A DNA stretch of 64,000 nt from Ktedonobacter sp. SOSP1-85 (GTDB lineage: Bacteria; Chloroflexota; Ktedonobacteria; Ktedonobacterales; Ktedonobacteraceae), in assembly GCF_016587415.1 (NCBI RefSeq), contig NZ_BNJI01000001.1, positions 3,883,501 to 3,947,500 of the forward strand, given 5' to 3'. Below are positions 7,304 to 14,443 of the stretch, in pieces (position 1 is the first letter of the stretch; each line of letters opens with the position of its first letter). The translations under genes and the position numbers were made by a program. The notes under the pieces were generated by a model. That model saw only the letters and a list, made by a program, of their open reading frames with translations. It was not told the DNA's origin and did no database searches.

Positions 7304-8443
7304 GTGGTTAGAAAAAAGCAAGGACGGCGTCCTGGTGAGGGTACAGTATATCGTCGTAAAGATGGTAGGTGGGTTTGTGAGGTTACACTTGAGGACCAGA
7401 GTCGTAAACAATACTACTTTAAGACTGAGAAGGAAGCTTTAGAGAAACGTCGAATTGTTATTAACGAGCTGGCTGCGGGCATACTTGCAACTGGCCCCCA
7501 ACAGACATTGGACCAGTTCTTGAAGTACTGGTTTGAGGATGTATATAGACTGGCTGTTCGTCCGTCAACCTACAAGAACACGCATTCTTTAGTGTACAAC
7601 TACCTTATCCCTGGCCTTGGACATGTCAAGCTGCAAAAGCTGACAGCTCAGAAGATTCAGACCTTCTATGCTCAAAAAATGAAGGAAGGGGTTTCGGCTA
7701 TTCGTGTGAGATGTATTCATGGTGCTTTACATACAGCTCTGGAACATGCCAGGAGGGTGAAGCTGGTTTCTGTAAATGTTTGTACTGATGTACAGTTGCC
7801 ATCACGTCCTAAACCTAGACACATGGTCCTAACACCTGAGCAAGCTGCTTTGTTCTTACAGAAGATTCGAGATCATGAGTTAGAAGCTTTGGTGACTCTA
7901 GCTCTTACTACCGGCATGAGAAAAGGAGAACTAATCGGTCTTCGTTGGTCTGACATTGATTTTGATAAGGGTATGCTTAAAGTTTCTCGTGCGGTGGTGT
8001 ATGTGAACAATGTAGGTTTTGTGGAGGGTGAGCCTAAAACTGAGGCAAGTAAGCGGATTATTATGTTACCTGCATTTGTGCTTAGTGCTCTAAGTGCTCA
8101 TCATATGAATTTGATAGAGAAGAGTTTGGATGTTGGGAAAGTATGGGTGGATCATGACCTCGTTTTCCCTAATGATAAGGGAGATTTTTTGATGCCATCT
8201 GCTCTGTTTAGGCGGTTTCGTAAACTGCTTAAACAGGTTGGTTTGCCTGATATGCGGTTTCATGATCTGAGGCACAGTGCTGCTACTTTGTTGCTTAGTA
8301 TGGGCGTGCAATTAAAAGTGATTCAAGAGCTACTTGGGCATAGTAGTATTGAAATCACGGCTGATATATATGCTCATGTATTGCCGCCAACTCATAAAGA
8401 GGCAATGGATAAGATGGGAGACTTCTTTGAAGGTGGTTTATAA
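7304..8443 (+). CDS. int: Tyrosine recombinase / integrase
   Basis: Protein of 379 residues. N-terminal arm-binding AP2-like segment (about 10-60: GTVYRRKDGRWVCEVTL), core-binding SAM-like domain (about 65-165), catalytic domain (about 175-365). Catalytic residues visible: R206 in TGMRKGELIGLRW, K245, H320 and R323 in HDLRHSAATL, H346 in LGHSSIEIT and Y356 as nucleophile. GTG start preceded by a near-ideal AAGGAGGTGA. Repeated CTGCTGTCAA motifs follow the stop codon at once and may be arm-type sites of attP. Confidence 0.95.
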   Translation: MVRKKQGRRPGEGTVYRRKDGRWVCEVTLEDQSRKQYYFKTEKEALEKRRIVINELAAGILATGPQQTLDQFLKYWFEDVYRLAVRPSTYKNTHSLVYNYLIPGLGHVKLQKLTAQKIQTFYAQKMKEGVSAIRVRCIHGALHTALEHARRVKLVSVNVCTDVQLPSRPKPRHMVLTPEQAALFLQKIRDHELEALVTLALTTGMRKGELIGLRWSDIDFDKGMLKVSRAVVYVNNVGFVEGEPKTEASKRIIMLPAFVLSALSAHHMNLIEKSLDVGKVWVDHDLVFPNDKGDFLMPSALFRRFRKLLKQVGLPDMRFHDLRHSAATLLLSMGVQLKVIQELLGHSSIEITADIYAHVLPPTHKEAMDKMGDFFEGGL

Positions 8444-8445
8444 AA

Positions 8446-8710
8446 CTGCTGTCAATTTGCTGGCTGCTGTCAACTCTGCTGTCAAAGCAGAGTTTTTTTA
8501 TTGTCATGTTTTGTTGATAAGGCTCTAAGTGAGGTTTTACACCTTGCTAGTTTTAGATTGGTGCAATAGTCCGTATATTATACTGCCTCGACCTGCTCTC
8601 GTCCAATGTTAATTGACTGCAATTCTGAGTTCAATGATCCTCATTTTTGCCCATTCTTGTATATCTATGAGCAAACGAATTTATCGCATCTGCTGGCAAA
8701 ACTGCTGTCA
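8446..8710. repeat. Direct repeats CTGCTGTCAA after the integrase gene (candidate att arm sites)
   Basis: CTGCTGTCAA at 8446-8455, 8464-8473 and 8476-8485, and a fourth, CTGCTGTCA, at 8702-8710. The first and fourth share a 13-base core AAAACTGCTGTCA. The third overlaps the terminator stem. Clustered short direct repeats beside int are typical of integrase arm-binding sites; the crossover site itself was not found. Confidence 0.45.
8472..8500 (+). terminator. Integrase-operon terminator
   Basis: AACTCTGCT (8472-8480) pairs with AGCAGAGTT (8486-8494), followed by a run of T. A normal intrinsic terminator, quite unlike the long hairpins outside the island. Confidence 0.85.
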
Positions 8711-8974
8711 TAATTTGGATGTTTTTGGCAAGCCATTGATACGCATAAGAAGGCTAGAAGCTGGTTTATCTATTCTACTTCGAGCCTTCTTAGGGTGGAG
8801 ATGGGGAGCGTTGAAGTTCACGACGCGAGAAACTATACGCTCTTTTAATGTGGTCCCGTTGGCTTGTTAAGCGGAACGGTGTTTTATTTTTGTCCAATCG
8901 TGCCGAGTCGAATTTAGAAGAGTCTAACCTCTGAGACGCCAAAATGGATATTGGAATTCTTGCTGTATGGTTGC
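8501..8974. other. Gene-free stretch downstream of the integrase
   Basis: No coding frame is credible. It holds a 14-bp inverted repeat with one mismatch (8747-8760 and 8778-8791, arms beginning AAGAAGGCT), loop 17, and the fourth CTGCTGTCA copy. No tRNA gene or tRNA 3' end was seen, so the integration target remains unknown. Confidence 0.4.
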
Positions 8975-9334
8975 TTATTTTTCTGGTAGGCGTGCTAGAA
9001 TTTGTTGGAGCAATATTGTGTGTTCTGCTTGTGTGGTTTGCAGTTGTGTGATTTTGCTATCCTGTTCGCTGAAACGCTGACGCATTTCAGTTTGTATTCC
9101 AACAATTTTACCATCTGTTTCTATTTGTTGCGTTCTCAGTTCGACGAGCTGCTCGTTGGTTAAGCGGTCGTGAGCTATAAGGGTTTCAAATAGCTTGTCG
9201 TATTTCTCGTTTAGTTTTTCTAGGGCAGCTTTGTTGACCAACGCTCCTATTGTGATGGTTTGCAATTCAATTGTTTTCTTGAGCTGGGTATGTTCTTGCT
9301 CAAGGGCTTGTAACCGTTCTTCGACTGTCGCCAT
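8975..9334 (-). CDS. Coiled-coil protein of unknown function
   Basis: Protein of 119 residues, almost wholly predicted helix with heptad spacing: MATVEERLQALEQEHTQLKK at the start, then repeated Q/E/L-rich turns to QQILARLPEK. No catalytic motif, signal peptide or membrane segment. A GGTAGG site lies just before the ATG. Codon use is A/T-rich like the neighbouring island genes. Function unknown. Confidence 0.65.
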   Translation of the reverse strand: MATVEERLQALEQEHTQLKKTIELQTITIGALVNKAALEKLNEKYDKLFETLIAHDRLTNEQLVELRTQQIETDGKIVGIQTEMRQRFSEQDSKITQLQTTQAEHTILLQQILARLPEK

Positions 9335-9413
9335 TAGGTGCCTACCTTTCTATGCAGTCGTTGGGTTATAGGAGATTATAACATAGTCTTTTTTTAAGAT
9401 GTAACAGGAATAT

Positions 9414-9512
9414 CTACCAGGTATGTATCGGCTCGATCACTCCATTTCCTGCTCTAGAGTTAAAGCCTGCCTTTTTGAGCCTGGCCTTAAGCTCTCTAAC
9501 TTTTGGCGGCAT
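9414..9512 (-). pseudogene. hicA relic
   Basis: ATG at 9512 opens a 32-codon frame reading PPKVRELKARLKKAGFNSRA, almost the same as the first 20 residues of the intact HicA at 2110-2322 (PRKIRQLKADLKKAGFLMRP). After the AGN/GN position the match is lost, the catalytic GSH is missing and a TAG follows. No hicB remains. Confidence 0.7.
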
Positions 9513-9541
9513 GGTTTATCCTTCTCTAAGAATACTATATA

Positions 9542-9835
9542 TTATTTCGTGTAGTCGTTTGAGGTTTTGTGCTGTTTTGCCTCCTCCAGGACGACTTTGG
9601 CCTCGCGCTCACGCTGGGCGCTGCCTATGTGGATGATGATCTGTTGGAGATGCTCGGGTTGAAGTTGCCCCAAGGCCTGAGCCTGGGTAGTGAGACGAGG
9701 GAAGCGCGCTTCGATGATTTTGAGCAGGATATGATGCAAATCCTGGCATTGTTGGGCCTGTAGATCTGCCTGGACCTGGGCTTTGATCTCCTGGTAGATC
9801 CAAGTGCTATGCAAATCATGATATTTGCCTGCCAT
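9542..9835 (-). CDS. Short protein resembling the C-terminal tail of Rpn/DUF4351-type proteins
   Basis: Protein of 97 residues. The middle (LLKIIEARFPRLTTQAQALGQLQPEHLQQIIIHIGSAQREREA) resembles the tail seen after the nuclease domain in Rpn-family (recombination-promoting nuclease/putative transposase) and DUF4351 proteins; the nuclease domain itself is absent. ATG at 9835 has GGAG 8 bases upstream, so it may still be expressed, or it may be a relic. Resemblance is from memory. Confidence 0.45.
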   Translation of the reverse strand: MAGKYHDLHSTWIYQEIKAQVQADLQAQQCQDLHHILLKIIEARFPRLTTQAQALGQLQPEHLQQIIIHIGSAQREREAKVVLEEAKQHKTSNDYTK

Positions 9836-9838
9836 CAA

Positions 9839-10139
9839 ATTTATCTCCTCTCTTTACCCTGGAAAATATACATGCTTTATTTCTCTTATACCGCCCCCGG
9901 CTGGAAAAGCGGAAAGTCTGTCGAGAGAAGATGCGCTATCCTTTTGCGACTGGGAGAATCTCTTACTTAGTAGCGGGGAGAACGCAGTTGCTACGGGGTA
10001 GCGTCTGACTTTTTCTGTTTTGGGACGTATTATCAAGAGAACCCTTTTGCTATGAGGCGTGGTAACAGAGGTACAAGCGTAAACGTAGTAAGGTTAGCTG
10101 GACGTATTGGGGAGATACTGGTAGAAAGTCTGGTAGACC
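9839..10139. other. Intergenic region at the island/backbone transition
   Basis: 301 bases between the leftward fragment at 9542 and the rightward MFS gene. No gene, repeat or clear promoter recognised. Confidence 0.3.
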
Positions 10140-11696
10140 ATGGTGCAGAGTACAGATCAAGCGCAAAACGCTCAAGTATCCAATAAGAATAGTTCTGGTC
10201 GCGTGCGACGTGTGTTGCGCAACCGCAACTTCTTATTGCTCTGGTTGGCACAACTTATCTCCTTGACGATTCTCAATGCCACAAACTATGGCGTGATCGT
10301 GCTCGTCAACAATGTGACGCAATCGGTCTTTATGGCTGGCCTGGCTATTATTTCGTTTACCCTACCTGCCATCCCCTTTAGCGCCATCGCGGGCGCGATT
10401 GTGGATCGCTTGAATAAGCGCCAGGTGCTCTGGGTGAGTAACATCTTACGCATGGTGACGGTACTGCTGATGTTCATCTGCATTGTCTTCAACCGGGGCA
10501 ACCTCTGGCCCCTCTTCCTGCTGACCTACTGTACCTCGCTGATTGGACAGTTCTTTATTCCCGCTGAGGGGTCGTCCATTCCCTTGCTGGTCGGAGAACG
10601 CGATCTGATGCCTGCCCTCTCGCTCTTTAATATCTCCATCACTATTTCGCAGGCTCTGGGTTTTCTTATTCTTGGGCGCCTGGTGACCTCGCTCTTCTCA
10701 CCCTTTACAGTCCATATAGGCAAGCTGGCCTTTAATGTGCAATCCATCGATATGCTTTTCCTGCTGGTCGGCGTGCTCTACGCGGTCTGCGCTGGCTTAA
10801 TTCTGCTTATCCCATCGCGTTGCTTTGCCGAGTCGCACCTCAAGCAAGAGAGGGCGCAGCGTGGAGATCGGACGGTGAAGGAGACGCTGGCACGCCTCTG
10901 GGCAGACCTGGGTCAGGGCTGGCGCATTGTGCAGGTCGATAACCTGCTCTTCTTCTCGGTGGTGCAGCTTTCGGTTGTAGGTATCCTACAGCTTCTAATT
11001 GGTGAGCTGGCGGGTACCTTTGTCCAGCAAGTGCTGCACCATCCACCCGAAGATATGGCCTTGATCCTGGCACCGGCGGGCGTTGGCCTTGTTGGAGCTT
11101 CGGTCTTGATGACCCCGTTGACGGAGCGGATTGGGCGTATACGTTTGACGCTGATCGGGTTTATCTCGCTCGCAGTAGGCTTCTTACTCTTGCCAGCCAT
11201 GCAGTGGCTCTCGTTGCGCCTGGACCCGGTGCATGGTGCATCATCCTCCTGGCTGCTCTGGTCGGTCATCCTACTGGTGACATTACTGGGCGTGGCTATG
11301 GCGTGCGTGAATATCCCTACAAACACGATTATGCAGGAACGGGCGCCTGAAAATGGACGTGCGCGTGTCCTGGCTTTTCAGTTTATGCTGTACAATGCTG
11401 GTTCCATCCCCGTCTTGCTTTTCGCGGGTGCGATTGCGCAGTTGCTGGGCTTCAATCTTTTGATAGTGGTGTTGGCGGCCTGTATGTTCTTCTTCTGCTT
11501 CTGGGCCTCGCGCTTTGGCAAACGTCAGCCTGGACGCAGGTCGCAACAGGATGCTCATGCCGCGCAGAAGCCTACGGAGAGCAAGGAAAGACAACAAGAG
11601 CCACTCCGCTCAATAGAGGATATGTTTCCACCGATTCCCCAGGAGCCTCACACATACGCAGATTCTACTCCCAATGAGCAGCAACGTCCTTCATGA
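10140..11696 (+). CDS. MFS transporter (MFS_3-type exporter)
   Basis: Protein of 518 residues. About 12 hydrophobic segments, starting after RVRRVLRNRNFLLLWLAQLIS, which is the usual entry of MFS_3/enterobactin-exporter-like carriers. The loop AGAIVDRLNKRQVL matches the G-x-x-x-D-R-x-x-R/K motif between TM2 and TM3. The last 70 residues are a charged cytoplasmic tail rich in Q, E and P. Substrate unknown. No strong ribosome site precedes the ATG. A second member of this family is at 44867-46213, there paired with a regulator. Confidence 0.85.
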   Translation: MVQSTDQAQNAQVSNKNSSGRVRRVLRNRNFLLLWLAQLISLTILNATNYGVIVLVNNVTQSVFMAGLAIISFTLPAIPFSAIAGAIVDRLNKRQVLWVSNILRMVTVLLMFICIVFNRGNLWPLFLLTYCTSLIGQFFIPAEGSSIPLLVGERDLMPALSLFNISITISQALGFLILGRLVTSLFSPFTVHIGKLAFNVQSIDMLFLLVGVLYAVCAGLILLIPSRCFAESHLKQERAQRGDRTVKETLARLWADLGQGWRIVQVDNLLFFSVVQLSVVGILQLLIGELAGTFVQQVLHHPPEDMALILAPAGVGLVGASVLMTPLTERIGRIRLTLIGFISLAVGFLLLPAMQWLSLRLDPVHGASSSWLLWSVILLVTLLGVAMACVNIPTNTIMQERAPENGRARVLAFQFMLYNAGSIPVLLFAGAIAQLLGFNLLIVVLAACMFFFCFWASRFGKRQPGRRSQQDAHAAQKPTESKERQQEPLRSIEDMFPPIPQEPHTYADSTPNEQQRPS

Positions 11697-11804
11697 AGGT
11701 GTTTGCAGGGCTACACAGTGGCGAGAACTCGTATTCATAGACTACCTCCTGGTGCTGGAAAACCTATTTGTGACGCTTGTTCTGGCTGTCGCGTTTTCGA
11801 TAAT

Positions 11805-11850
11805 AAGAAACTCATTTTCGAAGAAACTCATTTTCGAAGAAACTCATTTT
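11805..11850. repeat. Three tandem copies of a 16-bp unit
   Basis: AAGAAACTCATTTTCG at 11805-11820 and 11821-11836, then 14 bases of a third copy to 11850. Located between the MFS gene and the CvpA-type gene. An open frame crosses the repeat but has no ribosome site, so it is treated as non-coding. Confidence 0.85.
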
Positions 11851-11900
11851 TGCTGTTATGCCTGCCTTATAGTTGGGTGCTTGCCAGGCGGAGGAAGAAT

Positions 11901-12455
11901 ATGCCTGATCTATTCCATCTAAGTGTGATTGATATTCTGTTTGTGCTGACCGTTCTCCTGATGGTGTTCAATGGTATTCGCAATGGTGCGATATTTAGCC
12001 TGATCAACATTATTAGCATACCCATAGGCTGGTTTGTCGCGTACGCCTATGGGCCGGAGTTCATCTCTATCATGGCCTCTGACGGGTTCGCGGCTACCCC
12101 CCTGATTGCCTTTCTGGCGCTGTTTCTCGGCGTTGTGCTAATCTTTCATATCGCGGCAACGCTTATTCGTGGCACGACGCAACGTATTCCAGGCGTTGGC
12201 CTGGGGGATGCGTTGCTGGGTGGCCTGGTAGGTTTTGTGGAGTCCTGGCTCCTCTGGCTGTTGCTGCTCATTGTGCTGGGAAATTTCCTGGCGAGCGCAC
12301 AAAGTGGGGCACCTCTGGGCATGCACGTTGATGCCGCGCAGTTGCGGGCTTGGCATGAATTTTACAATGACGCGGTCAATAATAGCCTTTTTGCCCGTGT
12401 GAATGCATTCTTTGTTCACGCGTTGCCGCCACTACCGCAGCCTCCACAGCGTTAG
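11901..12455 (+). CDS. CvpA-family membrane protein
   Basis: Protein of 184 residues with four hydrophobic segments in the CvpA order: IDILFVLTVLLMVFNGIRNG, a second around IGWFVAYAYG, LIAFLALFLGVVLIFHIAA, and WLLWLLLLIVLGNFL. The G-L-G-D-x-L-L-G-G-L-V-G-F signature before TM4 is visible. ATG at 11901 is preceded by GGAGGAAGA; a longer upstream frame crosses the 16-bp repeats and is rejected. CvpA proteins are linked to colicin V production and envelope stress; the exact role is unknown. Confidence 0.82.
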   Translation: MPDLFHLSVIDILFVLTVLLMVFNGIRNGAIFSLINIISIPIGWFVAYAYGPEFISIMASDGFAATPLIAFLALFLGVVLIFHIAATLIRGTTQRIPGVGLGDALLGGLVGFVESWLLWLLLLIVLGNFLASAQSGAPLGMHVDAAQLRAWHEFYNDAVNNSLFARVNAFFVHALPPLPQPPQR

Positions 12456-12465
12456 AGCGGTCGGG

Positions 12466-12552
12466 GCTGACGCTGCTAAAGCACGCGTCTACATATCATG
12501 GGACGAGGCAATCGCGCCTTGATATGTAGACGCGTGCTTTAGCAGCGTCGGC
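12466..12552. repeat. Palindromic repeat, ACGCGTCTACATAT family, full copy 1
   Basis: 33-bp arms (12466-12498, 12520-12552) with one G-T pair and a 21-base loop. The arm core GCTAAAGCACGCGTCTACAT recurs in a second full palindrome at 59510-59576 and in half copies at 39746-39773 and 40491-40518. It follows the cvpA stop by 10 bases and could end its transcript. Confidence 0.8.
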
Positions 12553-12644
12553 GTCCAGAAGCAAGGGATTTACCCTTTACGTTTCCCCTGAAGCTAGCGT
12601 ACAATGAGCAGAGAGGCCAAAGCATGTAGCATGCATGTAGAAGA

Positions 12645-13970
12645 TTGGAGGACGTTACGACACACCGTTTGATCGATACCGGAATACGTCGGGGTCCAGA
12701 ACGGGCCTACCTGGTGGCAGTTGAAGCTGATGAGCAAGAGGGGATGTGGGGAGCTGAGGACTCGCTTCAGGAATTAGAGGCCCTGGCAACAACTGCGGGC
12801 GCTGCGGTGCTAGGACGCATGATTCAACACCTGCCCCAGCCCGATGCACAGACCTATCTGGGCAAAGGCAAGGCCCAGGAACTTGTGGCACTCGATCAAC
12901 AGCTCCAGCTCGATGTTATCATTTTTGATGATGAACTTACCCCCACTCAACAGCGTTCACTCGATAAGATGCTGAACGCGCGCGTCATAGATCGCACCGC
13001 TCTTATCCTCGATGTATTTGCGCAACGTGCTTATTCCCACGAAGGTCGCCTTCAGGTAGAACTGGCCCAGGCCGAATATCGCCTGCCACGCCTGGCGGGC
13101 AGTGGGACCTATACCCGGCAGGCTGGTGGTTCCCTTGGTGGTGGTGGTGTAGGTGGCGCGATTGGTGTGCGCGGTCCAGGTGAAACTCGGTTGGAGCTGG
13201 ATCGACGCCGGATTCGCAGCCGTATTTCCGCGTTACGCAAGGAGATTGAAGAGGCCCGGAGTCAGCGCGCTCTCCAGCGCAAGCAGCGTGTGGCCCAGGG
13301 GCTTCCCATGGTTGCGGTCGTAGGCTATACAAACGCGGGCAAGTCGACACTGTTTAATGCCCTGACGGAGGCTGGCGTACTGGCTGAAGATAAGCTCTTT
13401 GCCACGCTGGACCCGGTGACGCGTCGGCTCTTGCTGCCCAACAATCAAGAGGCCCTGCTCTCCGACACGGTTGGCTTTATCCAAAAGCTGCCAACCCAGT
13501 TGATCGCCGCCTTTCGCGCCACGCTTGAAGAGGTGATTGAGGCTGACCTGTTGCTTGAAGTCGTCGACATCAGCCATGAGAATGCCTTTGAGCAGAGCGA
13601 GACGGTACACGATATCCTCGAAGAGCTGGGAGCAGCCGCGAAACCCCGCGTGACCGCGCTCAACAAAATTGACCTGCTCACCGACCCCGATGTCCTTGAT
13701 CCCAGCCTCTACAGCCACGCTGTGCCTATCTCAGCGGCTGAGGGCAAGGGCCTGGAAGAACTGTGTGCTGAAGTGGCTTCCGTACTCGCGGATACGATGG
13801 AGCAACTAACGGTCTTACTCCCCTTTAGCCGGGGCGACCTGGTAGAACTGTTTCATCGTCGCGGCCTGATTGCCTATGAAGAACATGAAGACGAGGGGAC
13901 GAGGCTGATGGGACGTCTCCCCCGCTCGCTCGCAGGCTATTATTCCCCTTACATTCAACCTCCCGCCTGA
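12645..13970 (+). CDS. hflX: GTPase HflX
   Basis: Protein of 441 residues. HflX N-terminal domain (about 30-200) with the glycine-rich linker RQAGGSLGGGGVGG and the signature GPGETRLELDRRRI; coiled-coil helices at about 185-215; then the GTPase domain with G1 GYTNAGKST, G3 DTVGF and G4 NKID. HflX splits stalled ribosomes, especially after heat stress. The start is unclear: the first in-frame candidate is TTG at 12645, which overlaps the only good ribosome site (GGAGG, 12647-12651); an ACG at 12657 would have better spacing, and the first in-frame ATG is far inside. Confidence 0.95.
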   Translation: MEDVTTHRLIDTGIRRGPERAYLVAVEADEQEGMWGAEDSLQELEALATTAGAAVLGRMIQHLPQPDAQTYLGKGKAQELVALDQQLQLDVIIFDDELTPTQQRSLDKMLNARVIDRTALILDVFAQRAYSHEGRLQVELAQAEYRLPRLAGSGTYTRQAGGSLGGGGVGGAIGVRGPGETRLELDRRRIRSRISALRKEIEEARSQRALQRKQRVAQGLPMVAVVGYTNAGKSTLFNALTEAGVLAEDKLFATLDPVTRRLLLPNNQEALLSDTVGFIQKLPTQLIAAFRATLEEVIEADLLLEVVDISHENAFEQSETVHDILEELGAAAKPRVTALNKIDLLTDPDVLDPSLYSHAVPISAAEGKGLEELCAEVASVLADTMEQLTVLLPFSRGDLVELFHRRGLIAYEEHEDEGTRLMGRLPRSLAGYYSPYIQPPA

Positions 13971-13971
13971 A

Positions 13972-14072
13972 TTGTAGGGTCCATGCTGGCATGGACTCTT
14001 CGACCTGCAGTCCAACATCTGTGCGTAGACAGGTCGCTGCGCTCGGAGTCCATGCCAGCATGGACCCTACAA
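13972..14072. repeat. Palindromic repeat, GTAGGGTCCATGC family, copy 1
   Basis: 27-bp perfect arms (13972-13998 and 14046-14072) around a 47-base loop. Each arm contains the self-complementary GTCCATGCTGGCATGGAC. Other copies: 46277-46364 (three mismatches), left half at 51359-51385, degenerate right half near 58863-58887. It directly follows hflX. Confidence 0.8.
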
Positions 14073-14074
14073 GT

Positions 14075-14194
14075 GCTTTATGGCACTTAGCATCTTTGTA
14101 TAGAGCCAATAGATGTAGTGGCGGTCTGGCAGAGGCTTTATGACACTTAGCATCTTCGTATAGGGTCAATAGATGTAGTGGCGGTCTGGCAGAG
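14075..14194. repeat. Tandem duplication of a 60-bp unit
   Basis: Bases 14075-14134 and 14135-14194 differ at only about four positions. The second copy provides the left arm of the perfect hairpin that follows, which suggests the repeat grew from one arm of that palindrome. Confidence 0.85.
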
Positions 14195-14221
14195 CCAGAC
14201 CGCCACTACATCTATTGACCC
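14163..14221. repeat. Long perfect hairpin (28-bp stem, GGC-AGA-GCC apex)
   Basis: Arms 14163-14190 and 14194-14221, loop AGA. Followed by the flanking motif GCGAGCGCCGCAGGCGCGAG (14223-14242) shared by other hairpins of this type. It stands between codirectional hflX and the chemoreceptor-like gene; the rest of this 473-bp gap (14243-14443) shows no gene. Confidence 0.85.
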
Positions 14222-14443
14222 CGCGAGCGCCGCAGGCGCGAGGAGTCAGCCAACAAGGTGTATAAGGTATGAGACATAACAAGAAAATAGCAGACAGATA
14301 GTTACAAAGGCTATGAACTGTACAGAAAAATACGAAATGTGATATGGTAGAGGTGAGTACTCTCAAATGTATGCCTTTAGAGTATGAGTATTAATTGCTA
14401 GATGTTTTTGCTATTCTTTTGCTGAAAGTGCCAGGGAAGCGCT

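Noticed and set aside
8444..8974. tRNA gene as integration target
   Set aside because: No cloverleaf, CCA end or TTCGA-type T-loop could be found in this stretch.
9880..10080. Riboswitch or T-box leader before the MFS gene
   Set aside because: No T-box signature, no anti-terminator hairpin and no known aptamer core could be identified.
11703..11900. N-terminal extension of the CvpA-type protein
   Set aside because: It crosses the 16-bp tandem repeats, has no ribosome site, and family similarity begins at the ATG at 11901 with GGAGGAAGA upstream.
13003..13718. Long antisense frames within hflX
   Set aside because: The sense strand encodes complete HflX GTPase motifs; the antisense frames have none.
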